Origin: Roseinatronobacter sp. S2
Lineage (GTDB): Bacteria > Pseudomonadota > Alphaproteobacteria > Rhodobacterales > Rhodobacteraceae
NCBI RefSeq assembly: GCF_029581395.1
Contig: NZ_CP121113.1
Coordinates: 186,001-250,000, forward strand
DNA length: 64,000 nt
Direction of reading: 5' to 3'
Made by a program: the position numbers and the translations under genes
Shown: in pieces, positions 1 to 9,026 of the stretch
Layout of the letters: the number at the start of each line of letters is the position of its first letter
How positions within the stretch are numbered: position 1 is the stretch's first letter
The notes under the pieces: generated by a model
Seen by the model: the letters and a program-made list of their open reading frames with translations, nothing else
Database searches by the model: none
Told to the model about the DNA's origin: nothing

Positions 1-1
1 C

Positions 2-226
2 GCGATGTCCCTGAACCCGGCGCGGCGGCTGGGTCTGCCGGGCGGGCGACTGTCTGTTGGCGCGCCGGGTGATCTGGTGCTGTTTGACCCTGACGCCCCC
101 TTCGTGCTGGACCGCTTCACGCTGCAATCGAAATCCAAGAACACCCCCTTTGACGGTGCCCGCATGGAAGGGCGCGTGCTGGCGACATATGTTGGCGGTG
201 TCTGTGTTCACAGGCAGAAAGGCTGA
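2..226 (+). CDS. pyrC: Dihydroorotase, C-terminal end (partial)
   Basis: Open reading frame entering from the left edge; only the last ~75 residues are present. The text NPARRLGLPGGRLSVGAPGDL followed by DLVLFDP is the usual closing beta-sandwich of amidohydrolase-type dihydroorotases, and SKNTPFDG matches the 'sKs.NtPf.G' signature near the C-terminus of class I dihydroorotases (pyrimidine synthesis, carbamoyl-aspartate to dihydroorotate). The catalytic barrel lies outside the window, so whether this is an active PyrC or an inactive PyrC-like subunit cannot be decided. It is followed 3 bases later by plsY, probably in one transcript. Confidence 0.85.
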   Translation, partial: AMSLNPARRLGLPGGRLSVGAPGDLVLFDPDAPFVLDRFTLQSKSKNTPFDGARMEGRVLATYVGGVCVHRQKG

Positions 227-229
227 ATC

Positions 230-841
230 ATGCCCGAATTGATAGCACCGATATGGGTTCTGGGGGTGGTGGGGCTGCTGGCCTATGCGCTGGGGTCTGT
301 GCCCTTTGGGGTGGTGATCGCGAAGCTGATGGGGTTGGGCAACCTGCGCGATATCGGGTCGGGCAATATTGGTGCCACCAATGTCATGCGCACCGGCAAC
401 AAGCTGGCGGGCGGGCTGACATTCCTGCTGGACGCGGCCAAGGGGGGCATTGCCGCGCTGATTGCGTGGTGGGCCATCGGGGCGGACGCCGCGCAGGTTG
501 CGGCGCTGGCGGCGTTTCTGGGGCATTTGTATCCTGTCTATATCGGGTTCAGGGGGGGCAAGGGTGTTGCAACCTTTATCGGGGTAACCCTTGCGCTGGC
601 ATGGCCCGTGGGGCTGGCCACCTGTGCGACATGGCTGCTGACATTTAAACTTAGCCGCTATTCGTCGCTTTCGGCGCTGGTGGCCTGCGGGTTCAGTTCG
701 ATCTATGCGGCGCTTCTGGGGTATATGTCGCTGGTGGCGCTGCTGGTGGTGATGAAGCTTTTGGTGTTCTACACCCACCGCGAAAATATTCGGCGCCTGT
801 GGGCAAGGACCGAGCCACGCTTCAAGAACAAGCCGCGCTGA
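230..841 (+). CDS. plsY: Acyl-phosphate:glycerol-3-phosphate acyltransferase PlsY
   Basis: 203-residue integral membrane protein. It transfers an acyl group from acyl-phosphate to glycerol 3-phosphate, the first step of phospholipid synthesis, in the inner membrane. Visible family signatures: YALGSVPFGVVIAKL near the N-terminus, the GSGNIGATNVMRTG loop (residues ~40-53, phosphate binding), and the glycine-rich GFRGGKGVATFIG loop (~104-116). About five hydrophobic segments and the length fit the family. The start is 3 bases after the pyrC stop, with AAAGG upstream, so the two genes are probably cotranscribed. Confidence 0.95.
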   Translation: MPELIAPIWVLGVVGLLAYALGSVPFGVVIAKLMGLGNLRDIGSGNIGATNVMRTGNKLAGGLTFLLDAAKGGIAALIAWWAIGADAAQVAALAAFLGHLYPVYIGFRGGKGVATFIGVTLALAWPVGLATCATWLLTFKLSRYSSLSALVACGFSSIYAALLGYMSLVALLVVMKLLVFYTHRENIRRLWARTEPRFKNKPR

Positions 842-896
842 CGGGGTATTGGCCTGAAGGAGACGCGCCCCAAGGCGCGGAGCAAAGGCCGCAGGC

Positions 897-935
897 CGCC
901 GCGCCATAGGTCTGGCCGTCCCACGGCCTGCCGAT
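897..935 (-). repeat. GC-rich intergenic repeat, copy 1 of 2
   Basis: Read on the minus strand this segment begins ATCGGCAGGCCG, continues with GGGACGGCC and ends ATGGCGCGGCG. A closely similar segment lies at 16968-17005 on the plus strand, differing mainly in a short central block. Both lie just downstream of a gene end. The 842-1094 gap between the convergent plsY and pcs genes otherwise shows only GC-rich imperfect hairpins; a weak one at about 1021-1045 followed by TTTATT could end plsY transcription. Confidence 0.5.
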
Positions 936-1094
936 TACTCTGATGGCAGTCCAAGCCTGTGATCTTGGGGGTATGCAGCCTGCATAAAGTGCATTCTTAC
1001 AATGTCGGATCGGCAGACCCCGGCCCACCGCTGGCGCGGGCTTTATTCATGCCAACCCCCTTCAGCTCCAAAACACCGCCCCGCACTGCGCGGA

Positions 1095-1793
1095 TCAGAC
1101 CTGACGCCGCTCCCGCAGCATCTGCTGTGCAATACCAGCCAAGGCCAGATACAGCGTTGTCGCAATCAACCCCCATGTGACAGCTTGCGGCTGGGCAAAC
1201 CCTGCCCATGCCGACCACCCTGCCAGCACTGTCCAGACCAGCGCCACGGGCAGTGACACCGCGCGCCAGCGTCTGGTGCGCACGGGGTGGATGAATTTCA
1301 GCGGTGTGAACATGGCGACAGCCAGAAAACCGACAATGCCCAGAATAACCCAGAACGTTGGCTGAACCGCGAAAATGACAATCGCCGCCATGTTCCAACA
1401 TGCCGGAAACCCGTGAAAGCTGTTGTCAGGGTTTTTCATCCGCGTATCTGCGAAATAGATCACACTGGCAAAGGTGATCACAATAATCGCGATCCAGCCT
1501 GTCCAGCCCGGCAACAGGTTCGATTGAAACAAGGCAAATGCCGGAATGAACACATAAGTCAGGTAATCAATGATCAGGTCTAGCAATTCCCCGTCAATAT
1601 TGGGCGCATTCACCTTCACATGATAGTGCCGCGCCAATGGCCCGTCGACACCATCCACAACAAAGGCCACGACAAGCCACAAAAACATCATTGGCCAGTC
1701 GCCCTGTGCGGCTTCCAGCAGGGCAAGCATGGCAAACACGGCGCCTGTGGCCGTAAACAGATGCACCGAATAGGCGGGAAGATGTAGTTTCAC
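1095..1793 (-). CDS. pcs: Phosphatidylcholine synthase (CDP-alcohol phosphatidyltransferase family)
   Basis: 232-residue membrane protein predicted to condense CDP-diacylglycerol directly with choline to form phosphatidylcholine, a route typical of alphaproteobacteria. The CDP-alcohol phosphotransferase motif is intact: VDGVDGPLARHYHVK followed by GELLDLIIDYLTY, giving D-G-x2-A-R-x8-G-x3-D-x3-D with the metal-binding aspartates. Six to eight hydrophobic segments are visible and the length is typical for Pcs. The start codon is GTG, with GAGGA just upstream. The gene stands alone, convergent with plsY. Confidence 0.92.
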   Translation of the reverse strand: MKLHLPAYSVHLFTATGAVFAMLALLEAAQGDWPMMFLWLVVAFVVDGVDGPLARHYHVKVNAPNIDGELLDLIIDYLTYVFIPAFALFQSNLLPGWTGWIAIIVITFASVIYFADTRMKNPDNSFHGFPACWNMAAIVIFAVQPTFWVILGIVGFLAVAMFTPLKFIHPVRTRRWRAVSLPVALVWTVLAGWSAWAGFAQPQAVTWGLIATTLYLALAGIAQQMLRERRQV

Positions 1794-1856
1794 GTTGTCC
1801 TCGGTTCGGTTGGCCGACAGATGGGCGTGTGTTGTGAATGGGGGCGCAGACTGAAA

Positions 1857-2795
1857 TCAGCCCTGCGCGCGGGGATGGGCGGAATCATATATTTCCATCA
1901 ACCTAGTTGCGTCGACGGCTGTGTAAACCTGCGTCGATTGTAAAGATGCATGCCCCAGCAATTCCTGTATCGCGCGCAAATCCCCGCCTGCGGCCAGCAG
2001 ATGCGTGGCAAAGGAATGGCGCAAGGCGTGCGGGGTGGCTGTGGCGGGCAGTCCAAGCTGCATGCGCGTTGCTTCCATGACGCGCGCGATATGGCGGCGC
2101 GACAATGCGCCCCCCCGCTGCGCGCGAAACAGGGGCGCACCCGCGCTTTGCTCATAGGGGCAGGCGGCCACATAATCCGCAACCGCCGCGCGCGCCACGG
2201 GCAGGACGGGGACCATGCGTTCCTTGCCCCCCTTGCCGGTAATGCGCAGCATGTCGCGCAAGGGCACATCGCGGCCTGTCAGCGACAGCGCTTCTGACAC
2301 GCGCAGACCGCACCCGTATAGGAGCGTCAGAACAGCCGTGTCGCGCAATCCCGACCAGTCCTGCTGTGTCTGCAAGCCAACATTGCTTAGCATATCACGC
2401 GCGGCAGTTTCGCTAAGGGGGCGCGGCAGGTTGCGCTTGTGTTTGGGCGCACGCGCCGCAAGGATTGCCGAGATGTCCATGTCTTCGCGTTCTGCGACCC
2501 AGCGGGCAAACCCTTTGACGGCGGATAGCTGCCGCGCAAGGCTGCGCCCGCTGATGCCGCGCGCGCGTTCCGATGCCATCCAAGCCCGCATATCCGACAA
2601 GGTGACGCGGCCCAGCACGGACACCCCTTGCGCACCACCATGATGCAGCGCCAGAAACCCAAGGAACCCGCCGACATCGCGTGTATAGCCGTCAAGCGTA
2701 TGGTCGGATGCATCATGCAACGCGCGCATCTGGTCCAGCCATGTCTGCAACGCGTCACGCTGGCCTGCGGACAAATGCAGGCCGCCCGCTGTCAT
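1857..2795 (-). CDS. xerC: Tyrosine recombinase XerC
   Basis: 312-residue tyrosine recombinase. An N-terminal SAM-like core-binding domain (residues ~10-105) precedes the catalytic domain. Catalytic residues are visible: Arg in LLYGCGLRVSEAL, Lys in ITGKGGKER, HALRHSFATHLL, HASLQSTQVYT (nucleophilic Tyr). This is the chromosome-dimer-resolution recombinase that acts with XerD at dif. The ATGA overlap with the upstream DUF484 gene reproduces the conserved DUF484-xerC pair of proteobacteria, which argues against a phage integrase. Confidence 0.93.
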   Translation of the reverse strand: MTAGGLHLSAGQRDALQTWLDQMRALHDASDHTLDGYTRDVGGFLGFLALHHGGAQGVSVLGRVTLSDMRAWMASERARGISGRSLARQLSAVKGFARWVAEREDMDISAILAARAPKHKRNLPRPLSETAARDMLSNVGLQTQQDWSGLRDTAVLTLLYGCGLRVSEALSLTGRDVPLRDMLRITGKGGKERMVPVLPVARAAVADYVAACPYEQSAGAPLFRAQRGGALSRRHIARVMEATRMQLGLPATATPHALRHSFATHLLAAGGDLRAIQELLGHASLQSTQVYTAVDATRLMEIYDSAHPRAQG

Positions 2796-3511
2796 GCCAG
2801 CCAGCGGCGCATTGAGCGTTCGAATATGCCTGCAAAAAACGCAAGCAAATCAGTGCCCTGACCCGGCTTGAACATATGCGGATTGTCCGACGCCATAACC
2901 AGCATCCCGCCCAGTCGTTGCGCGCCCAGATCAAGGCGCATGCACGCCTCGGACCGCAACTCGGAACTGCGCTCCCCATACAGTTGGTCCGTGGACGGAA
3001 TGGCCTGCCGCAATATGACCTGCCGGCCCGAATGCTGCGCGCGCCCCGCCGACATGTAGCTGTCGATAAACCCCGGGGCGACCACGCACAGGACATTCGA
3101 AATCCGGTCCAGCGCAGGGTCGGGCGTGGCGGTGGGGCTTTCCAGCACCAGTTTTATGGCATCCACCCGCAGGATTTCGGCCACATCACCGCCCAGATCG
3201 CGCAGAAAATCCTCGAACTGGTCGGGGTCCAGCATGCGCAGGATCGCGCGGTGTATCTGGTTTGTGCCCGACAGGTTTTCATAGGCCGCAGCAATCACGG
3301 CGCGGTGGGTTTCTTCCAGCCGGTCAAGCCGCGCTTCCAGCCGTTCCATGGCCAGACCACGCAAATCGACGATGTTATCTCCCATGCCGCGTTCACTGGC
3401 AGACACCAGCACGCGCATCACGTCCTTGTCGTCCAGAATAAGGGCCGGGTCCGACATGATCCGTGCGCGAATTTCTTCAAGCCCGTCGGGTTTGACTGCT
3501 GTTCCTGCCAT
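2792..3511 (-). CDS. DUF484 family protein
   Basis: 239-residue soluble protein of the DUF484 family, whose fold is GAF-like. The N-terminal region (LEEIRARIMSDPALILDDKDVMRVL) is the usual DUF484 opening, followed by a helical coiled-coil stretch (LEARLDRLEETHRAVIAAA) and a C-terminal GAF-like sensor region ending with MASDNPHMFKPGQGTDLLAFFA. Function is not established. It overlaps xerC by four bases (ATGA), so translational coupling is likely. Confidence 0.85.
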   Translation of the reverse strand: MAGTAVKPDGLEEIRARIMSDPALILDDKDVMRVLVSASERGMGDNIVDLRGLAMERLEARLDRLEETHRAVIAAAYENLSGTNQIHRAILRMLDPDQFEDFLRDLGGDVAEILRVDAIKLVLESPTATPDPALDRISNVLCVVAPGFIDSYMSAGRAQHSGRQVILRQAIPSTDQLYGERSSELRSEACMRLDLGAQRLGGMLVMASDNPHMFKPGQGTDLLAFFAGIFERSMRRWLA

Positions 3512-3569
3512 GATGTGCCTGTCCGTTGACTGCTGCGTTTTTTGTTGTTCCTGCGGACTATAGCAAATC

Positions 3570-4223
3570 CTACAGGATTTTTTGACCTGTTTTTTCCCAA
3601 TCTTTCATGAATTGTGCCAGACCGGCATCGGTCAGCGGGTGGCTGGCCAGTTTGCGGATGACTTCGGGCGGCGCTGTCATCACATCTGCGCCAATGCGCG
3701 CCACGTCCAGAACATGGTTCACCGACCGGATAGAGGCCGCCAGAATCTGGGTTTCAAAGCCGTAATTGTCATAGATGGTGCGGATATCTTCGATCACATC
3801 CATCCCGTCCAGCGCCAGATCATCCAGCCGCCCGATGAAGGGCGAAATGAACGTAGCGCCCGCTTTCGCGGCCAGCAGCGCCTGATTGGCACTGAAGCAC
3901 AAGGTGACATTGACCATCTTGCCTTCGCCAGACAGCACCTTGCACGCTTTCAGCCCGTCCCATGTCAACGGCAGCTTCACGGTGATATTCGGCGCGATTT
4001 CGGCCAGCTTGCGGCCTTCGGCGATCATGGCATCCGCATTCAGCGAAACCACTTCGGCGGAAACAGGGCCTTCGACAATCCCGCAAATCTCGCGCGTGAC
4101 TTCGATGATGTCGCGGCCGGATTTCAGAATAAGCGAGGGGTTGGTTGTCACCCCGTCCACCATGCCAAGGTCGTTCAGTTCACGAATGGCGGTTACATCG
4201 GCAGTATCGACAAAGAACTTCAT
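3570..4223 (-). CDS. fsa: Transaldolase-like fructose-6-phosphate aldolase
   Basis: 217-residue small transaldolase. The family opening [20 protein letters not shown] and the [12 protein letters not shown] motif are present, the Schiff-base lysine sits in NITVKLPLT, and [14 protein letters not shown] is the conserved late motif. The short form is either a transaldolase (sedoheptulose-7-P plus glyceraldehyde-3-P exchange) or a fructose-6-phosphate aldolase; sequence alone does not separate them. The start was set at 4223 because AAGGGG lies just upstream and the protein then begins exactly at MKFF; a longer frame to 4265 adds an unrelated tail. Confidence 0.88.
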   Translation of the reverse strand: MKFFVDTADVTAIRELNDLGMVDGVTTNPSLILKSGRDIIEVTREICGIVEGPVSAEVVSLNADAMIAEGRKLAEIAPNITVKLPLTWDGLKACKVLSGEGKMVNVTLCFSANQALLAAKAGATFISPFIGRLDDLALDGMDVIEDIRTIYDNYGFETQILAASIRSVNHVLDVARIGADVMTAPPEVIRKLASHPLTDAGLAQFMKDWEKTGQKIL

Positions 4224-4303
4224 TTCATGCCCCTTCGGGTTGCAGCCAGTGTTCGGCGGGGTCATACCTTATCTTGCCGCTTGCAGGAACCCCAATTTGC
4301 GCC

Positions 4304-6511
4304 ATGCCCCAGACCGCCGCCCCCGATTTCTTTGATGAAGGCACGCCCTGCGCCGTGTTGACCACCGAACCGGTGGGCAGCGGGGTGCTGGATTATCTGG
4401 CCCCCGAAGGCGGGTGCTGGCTGGGCGCGTTTGTCGATGTGCCGCTGGGTCCGCGCCGCGTGGTGGGCGTGGTCTGGGGCGCAGCCGAAGGGAAATTTGC
4501 CCGCAACAAACTGCGGCAGGTCATTCGCGTGCTGGATGCCGCACCCCTGCGCGCTGAATTGCGCGATTTCCTGACCCGTGTGGCCGATTACACCCTGACG
4601 CCGCTGCCCGCGATGCTGCGCCTTGCCACACGCGTGCCAAGATTGGGCGACGGGCCTGCCACGCGCAAACTGTTGTTTCGCGGCCCCGAAACACCGCCGC
4701 GCATGACGGACGCCCGTGAACGTGTGCTGGACGCACTGGATGGCTTTGGCGGGGCCGGCCTGACACCGGGCGAGTTGGCACAGGTGGCGGGTGTGTCCGC
4801 AGCGGTGGTGCGCGGTTTGGTCAAAACCGGCGGGCTGGTGGAACGCGACGCCCCGCGCGACCAACCCTATGCGGCGCTGAACCCCGCCCTGCCCCGCAGC
4901 GCCCTTAGCGAAGATCAGGCGCAGGCGGCCCAGCATTTGCGCGATGCGATGGCGCAAGACAAATTTGGTGCGACGCTTCTGAAGGGCGTCACAGGGTCGG
5001 GCAAAACCGAAGTGTATCTGGAAGCAATCGCGGCCTGTCTGGCGCGCGGGCGGCAGGCACTGGTTCTGCTGCCGGAAATTGCGCTGACATCGGAATTCCT
5101 GACGCGGGTGGAAGGGCGCTTTGGCGCGCGTCCCGCAGAATGGCATTCCGGCGTGACCGTGACCGAACGCCGCCGCTGCTGGCGCATGGTCGCCCAAGGG
5201 GATGCGCAGCTGGTGGTTGGCGCGCGCTCCGCGCTGTTCCTGCCCTTTCGCGATCTGGGGCTGGTGGTTGTGGATGAAGAACATGACACATCCTACAAAC
5301 AGGAAGAAGGCGCGCTGTATAACGCCCGCGACATGGCGGTGCTGCGCGCATCGCTGAACGGGGCGCAGGCGGTGCTGGCCTCGGCCACGCCATCGCTGGA
5401 AAGCTGGGCCAACGCGGCATCGGGCAAATATGCGCGCCTTGATCTGGCCACCCGTTTCGGCCCCAACACCCTGCCCGATATGCGCGCGATTGACCTGCGG
5501 GCGGAAGAATTGCCTTCAAACCGCTGGATTTCCCTCAGCCTGCAACGCGCGGTCACTGCGCGCGTGCAGGCAGGCGAACAGGCGCTGTTGTTCCTGAACC
5601 GGCGCGGCTATGCGCCGCTGACCCTGTGCCGCGCCTGCGGCCATCAGGTGGGCTGCACCGATTGCGATGCGCGCATGGTCGAACACCGGTTCCTGAAGCG
5701 CCTTGTGTGCCACCAATGCGGCGCAACTGCCCCCATCCCCACCGCCTGCCCCGCCTGCGGCGCCGAGGATCGCATGGCCCCTGTCGGCCCCGGTGTCGAA
5801 CGGCTGGAAGAAGAAGCCCGCGCCCTGTGGCCGGATGCGCGGGTTCTGGTGCTGTCGTCGGACCTGTTCGGGTCCGCCCGCGCGCTGAAAGAACACATCG
5901 CCGCCATTGCCAACGGTGCGGCAGACATAATCATCGGCACGCAGATTGTCGCCAAGGGGCATAATTTCCCGCTGCTGACACTTGTGGGTGTGATCGACGC
6001 CGATCTGGGCCTGTCAGGGTCGGATCTGCGCGCGGCGGAACGGGTGTTCCAGCTGGTGCGACAGGTGGCAGGGCGTGCAGGGCGTGCAGAAAAGGCAGGG
6101 CTTGCACTGGTGCAGACCAGCCAGCCGGACCACCCCGTGATCCGCGCCATTCTGTCAGGCGATGAAGAAACCTTCTGGCGCACCGAAGCCGAGGCCCGCT
6201 TTGCCCTTGGCATGCCCCCTTACGGGCGGCTGGCGGGCATCATCGTGTCCTCCACCAAGATGGAAGACGCCTTTGCCCTGGGCCAGCGGCTGGCCATGCA
6301 GACCGCGCCCCTGGCGCGGATTGGCGCGCAGGTCTTTGGCCCCGCGCCCGCACCCATTGCGCGTATTCGCGGGCGTCACCGCGTGCGCCTGCTGGTCAAG
6401 GCCCCGAAGGGCGCGCCCCTGCAAGCGGCCCTGCGCGCATGGGTGGCACCGCATAAACTGGCCCGCGATCTGCGCCTGTCGATTGACATAGACCCGCAAA
6501 GTTTTCTGTAA
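4304..6511 (+). CDS. priA: Primosomal protein N' (replication restart helicase PriA)
   Basis: 735-residue superfamily 2 DNA helicase that reloads the replisome at stalled forks. Order: an N-terminal 3'-DNA-binding domain, a winged helix (~155-195), Walker A in GVTGSGKTEVYL, the DEEH box (VVVDEEHDTSYKQEEGALY), then the zinc-binding insertion with paired cysteines (CRACG, CTDC, CHQCG, CPACG), and the C-terminal helicase lobe with VRQVAGRAGRA. All eight zinc cysteines are present. The start at 4304 (MPQTAAP) was preferred over an upstream in-frame ATG because the extra 53 residues run antisense over the aldolase gene. Confidence 0.95.
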   Translation: MPQTAAPDFFDEGTPCAVLTTEPVGSGVLDYLAPEGGCWLGAFVDVPLGPRRVVGVVWGAAEGKFARNKLRQVIRVLDAAPLRAELRDFLTRVADYTLTPLPAMLRLATRVPRLGDGPATRKLLFRGPETPPRMTDARERVLDALDGFGGAGLTPGELAQVAGVSAAVVRGLVKTGGLVERDAPRDQPYAALNPALPRSALSEDQAQAAQHLRDAMAQDKFGATLLKGVTGSGKTEVYLEAIAACLARGRQALVLLPEIALTSEFLTRVEGRFGARPAEWHSGVTVTERRRCWRMVAQGDAQLVVGARSALFLPFRDLGLVVVDEEHDTSYKQEEGALYNARDMAVLRASLNGAQAVLASATPSLESWANAASGKYARLDLATRFGPNTLPDMRAIDLRAEELPSNRWISLSLQRAVTARVQAGEQALLFLNRRGYAPLTLCRACGHQVGCTDCDARMVEHRFLKRLVCHQCGATAPIPTACPACGAEDRMAPVGPGVERLEEEARALWPDARVLVLSSDLFGSARALKEHIAAIANGAADIIIGTQIVAKGHNFPLLTLVGVIDADLGLSGSDLRAAERVFQLVRQVAGRAGRAEKAGLALVQTSQPDHPVIRAILSGDEETFWRTEAEARFALGMPPYGRLAGIIVSSTKMEDAFALGQRLAMQTAPLARIGAQVFGPAPAPIARIRGRHRVRLLVKAPKGAPLQAALRAWVAPHKLARDLRLSIDIDPQSFL

Positions 6512-6573
6512 CCGCTTGCGGTTTGCCCCGCGCAGGTTACCTATTGGCCAAAGCTACATGAAGGATCACGCCC

Positions 6574-7224
6574 ATGTTTGGATTTCTGGACCAGAAAACC
6601 CGGATGATCAGCGCCGCAGACGCCCTGCCCGGTCGCGCAGCGCCCATCCCCACCGCCGATATGCACGCCGTGTTCAACCGCCCCCTACAAGCCCCCGCAC
6701 CTGACGGCATGGAAACAGCCCTGTTCGGCATGGGGTGTTTCTGGGGGGTTGAGCGGATTTTCTGGCAGGTTCCGGGCGTGTGGCTGACCGCTGTGGGCTA
6801 TGCGGGCGGGTTCACCCCCAACCCCACCTATGAAGAAGTGTGCAGCGGCAAGACCGGCCATAACGAAGTCGTTCAGGTCACGTTCGACCCTGCGATCGTC
6901 AGCTATGACGCGCTGCTGCAACGCTTCTGGGAAGGGCATGACCCGACCCAAGGTATGCGGCAGGGCAATGACCGCGGCACGCAATACCGCTCCGGCATCT
7001 ATTGCCACACAGACGCGCAGAAAGCCGCTGCCACAGCCAGCCGCGACAGCTATGGCGCGCGACTGGCACAGGCAGGGCACGGGGCCATCACGACCGAAAT
7101 ACTGGACGCACCCGCATTCTATTATGCCGAAGATTACCACCAGCAATATCTACACAAAAACCCGCAAGGTTATTGCGGGATCGGCGGCACTGGCGTGACC
7201 TGCCCGATTGGCCTGCCCGGCTGA
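6574..7224 (+). CDS. msrA: Peptide-methionine (S)-S-oxide reductase MsrA
   Basis: 216-residue MsrA, which reduces methionine-S-sulfoxide in proteins using thioredoxin. The catalytic motif GCFWG is present (~residues 53-57), followed by [31 protein letters not shown] and the EDYHQQYL motif, both family signatures. The C-terminal [11 protein letters not shown] supplies candidate resolving cysteines. The N-terminal ~45 residues ahead of the core are longer than in minimal MsrA but usual for the long form. AAGGA lies shortly before the ATG. Confidence 0.95.
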   Translation: MFGFLDQKTRMISAADALPGRAAPIPTADMHAVFNRPLQAPAPDGMETALFGMGCFWGVERIFWQVPGVWLTAVGYAGGFTPNPTYEEVCSGKTGHNEVVQVTFDPAIVSYDALLQRFWEGHDPTQGMRQGNDRGTQYRSGIYCHTDAQKAAATASRDSYGARLAQAGHGAITTEILDAPAFYYAEDYHQQYLHKNPQGYCGIGGTGVTCPIGLPG

Positions 7225-7237
7225 CGGACTGGCCCCC

Positions 7238-7315
7238 TGTTGCGCTGCCCGCTTTGGCGGGGGCGCGCAGGGTGGGCGGGTGGGGCGTGCCCCTGCCAAA
7301 GCGGGCAGCGCAACA
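7238..7315. repeat. 31-bp inverted repeat with 16-base loop
   Basis: Left arm 7238-7268 and right arm 7285-7315 are complementary at 29 of 31 positions, with a GC-rich 16-base spacer. The arms start TGTTGCGCTGCCCGCTTT. It lies 13 bases after the msrA stop. It can act as a transcript end or an RNA-stabilising stem, but no T-run follows on either strand, and the arm length exceeds that of an ordinary intrinsic terminator. Confidence 0.8.
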
Positions 7316-7385
7316 GGCTTGACGGCTATGGGCGCGGCCTGTATCGCGGCGCTGATCCTTGCCAATTCGCATTAGGGTGGCCCGC

Positions 7386-7479
7386 GTTCATTCGCATTCA
7401 CGCAACCCACTCTGACCTATTGATACCGCATGTCCGGGAAGCGCAAAACCGGTTCCCAATTTTGCGCGACATGCTCTAG
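7386..7479. repeat. Dispersed palindromic repeat, copy A
   Basis: Contains GTTCATTCGCATTCACG, then TGACCTATTGAT, then a nested palindrome: outer pair GCATGTC / GACATGC and inner pair GCGCAAAA / TTTTGCGC around CCGGTTCCCA. Related copies lie at 41183-41239 and 52146-52252. It fills the space between msrA and prmA, ending 16 bases before the prmA start. Confidence 0.8.
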
Positions 7480-7495
7480 CCAAAGGCTGCCTGCC

Positions 7496-8362
7496 ATGCC
7501 CACCTTCACCGCGCTGACCACCCTTCACACATCGGATGCGGCCTATGCCCTGTCCGAAGCCATGGAAAACATGGAACCCGAACCCACCGGCGTGGGCGTG
7601 TTTGAATTGGAGGATGGCTCCGGTCTGTGGGAAGTTGGCGGTTATTTCACTGAAACACCTGACGATATTGAACTGACATTGCTGGCCGAAGCCTTTGGCG
7701 CGAAGCCCTTTGTTGTGACCGAATTGCCGGAAATCGACTGGGTTGCCAAAGTGCGCCGCGACCTGTCCCCGGTAGAAGCCGGGCGCTTCTTCGTCTATGG
7801 CAGCCATGATGCCGACAAACTGCCCGAAGGCCGCGTGGGCCTGCTGATCGAAGCGTCCATGGCGTTCGGGACCGGCCATCACGGCACCACGCTGGGGTGT
7901 TTGCGCGCGCTGGACCGGCTGGACAATGACGGGTTTCGCGGCAAATCCGTGGTGGATATCGGCTGCGGCACGGCAGTTCTGGCCATGGGGGCCGCCAAAA
8001 TCTGGCCCGACCCGGTGCTGGCCAGCGATATTGACGAAATCGCTGTAGAAGTCGCACTGGCCAATATCGCTGCAAATGATCTGCAAACCCGCGTGCATTG
8101 CGTGGAAGCAACAGGGTTCGACCACCCCGACCTGCAAGCCCGCGCGCCTTTCGATCTGGTCTTTGCGAATATACTGATGGCCCCGCTGATTGATCTGGCC
8201 CCCGACATGGGCAAGCTGACAGCGGCGGGCGGGCACGCCATTCTGTCGGGGCTGCTGGTCGAGCAGGCCGACAAGGTTCTGCAAGCCTATGTGGACGCAG
8301 GATTTTCCCTGCACCACCGCGAAGATATTGGTGACTGGGCCACGCTGACACTGATCAGGTAA
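7496..8362 (+). CDS. prmA: Ribosomal protein L11 methyltransferase PrmA
   Basis: 288-residue SAM-dependent methyltransferase. The signature SMAFGTGHHGTTLGCLRAL is the PrmA substrate/cofactor loop; motif I is VVDIGCGTAVLAMGAAKIW; the catalytic-site motif DLVFANILMAPLIDL contains the N-[IV]-L core. It trimethylates the amino groups of ribosomal protein L11. The start at 7496 (MPTFTAL) is the first methionine after the intergenic repeat; an upstream in-frame ATG at 7430 would translate the repeat. Confidence 0.94.
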   Translation: MPTFTALTTLHTSDAAYALSEAMENMEPEPTGVGVFELEDGSGLWEVGGYFTETPDDIELTLLAEAFGAKPFVVTELPEIDWVAKVRRDLSPVEAGRFFVYGSHDADKLPEGRVGLLIEASMAFGTGHHGTTLGCLRALDRLDNDGFRGKSVVDIGCGTAVLAMGAAKIWPDPVLASDIDEIAVEVALANIAANDLQTRVHCVEATGFDHPDLQARAPFDLVFANILMAPLIDLAPDMGKLTAAGGHAILSGLLVEQADKVLQAYVDAGFSLHHREDIGDWATLTLIR

Positions 8363-8476
8363 CCAGGACGCGCTCAAGATTTCACCCTGAACCTGCCCCA
8401 CTTTCGCCGGATTGACCGTTTACGCATCGGTTATCACTACAGGTCAGAATGGCGGCGAAAGTTCAGGGATAGCGGC

Positions 8477-8893
8477 ATGAGCGTGGAACAGCACGATGAT
8501 TTCAGAAAACGGCGCTCTGACGTCATCAGGACCCATTTGCGCAATGACCCCAAGATCAGGGCAGGCCGTCGCCGTATGCGCGTGCGTTTCATGTTGGGGG
8601 TCGCCAGCTATACAGTTGTGCTGGCAGTCACTTTGATATTCGCCAAAAGCGTAACGATGGCCATTCATGACGCAAGATCGTATCGCCTGATGGTCGCGCC
8701 TGTCATTCGTGACCTTCCCGACACTCACATCGGCCATACCCTGCTGATGCCCGACCCGATCAGCACGCAGATTTCAGCATTCCTGCGGCCCTATATCAAT
8801 GCAGGCACCCGCGAACATCACGCAGGCGGGCATGGGCGCATTGTGACTGATACCCGCCAGACAGTGCCCCTGTCCTTGCAAGATCAGAACTGA
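8477..8893 (+). CDS. Hypothetical membrane-anchored protein
   Basis: 138 residues, unrecognised. A basic cytoplasmic N-terminus (several Arg in RKRRSDVIRTH and RAGRRRMRVR) is followed by one transmembrane helix at ~residues 40-58 (MLGVASYTVVLAVTLIFAK) and a ~75-residue, probably periplasmic tail rich in His near the end. Positive-inside charge predicts N-in, C-out topology. A possible promoter lies at about 8410-8435 (TTGACC box). The gene ends before a strong bidirectional terminator. Confidence 0.6.
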   Translation: MSVEQHDDFRKRRSDVIRTHLRNDPKIRAGRRRMRVRFMLGVASYTVVLAVTLIFAKSVTMAIHDARSYRLMVAPVIRDLPDTHIGHTLLMPDPISTQISAFLRPYINAGTREHHAGGHGRIVTDTRQTVPLSLQDQN

Positions 8894-8962
8894 ATTGCGC
8901 TGGCATTATGCCCCGAACCACGACAGCCCGATCAGCACAAGGTGGCAGTCACCCAAGACAGC

Positions 8963-8991
8963 AACAGGGCGGCCCGTTGGGCCGCCCTGTT
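8963..8991. terminator. Bidirectional intrinsic terminator
   Basis: Perfect 12-bp stem (AACAGGGCGGCC / GGCCGCCCTGTT) with a five-base loop at 8975-8979, followed by TTTAAT-like sequence on the plus strand. It lies between the convergent hypothetical gene ending at 8893 and tig ending at 9027. Confidence 0.85.
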
Positions 8992-9026
8992 TAATCAAAG
9001 ATATTGCGTCAATGACGTCTGGATAA

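Noticed and set aside
1857..2795. Reading xerC as a phage or island integrase
   Set aside because: It is translationally coupled to DUF484, the standard chromosomal arrangement, and no tRNA, att-like repeat or phage gene is nearby.
4262..5284. 340-codon open frame opposite priA
   Set aside because: His/Gln-rich shadow of the helicase coding strand.
7388..8401. 337-codon open frame opposite prmA
   Set aside because: Runs through the intergenic repeat and has no recognisable motif; PrmA signatures are on the plus strand.
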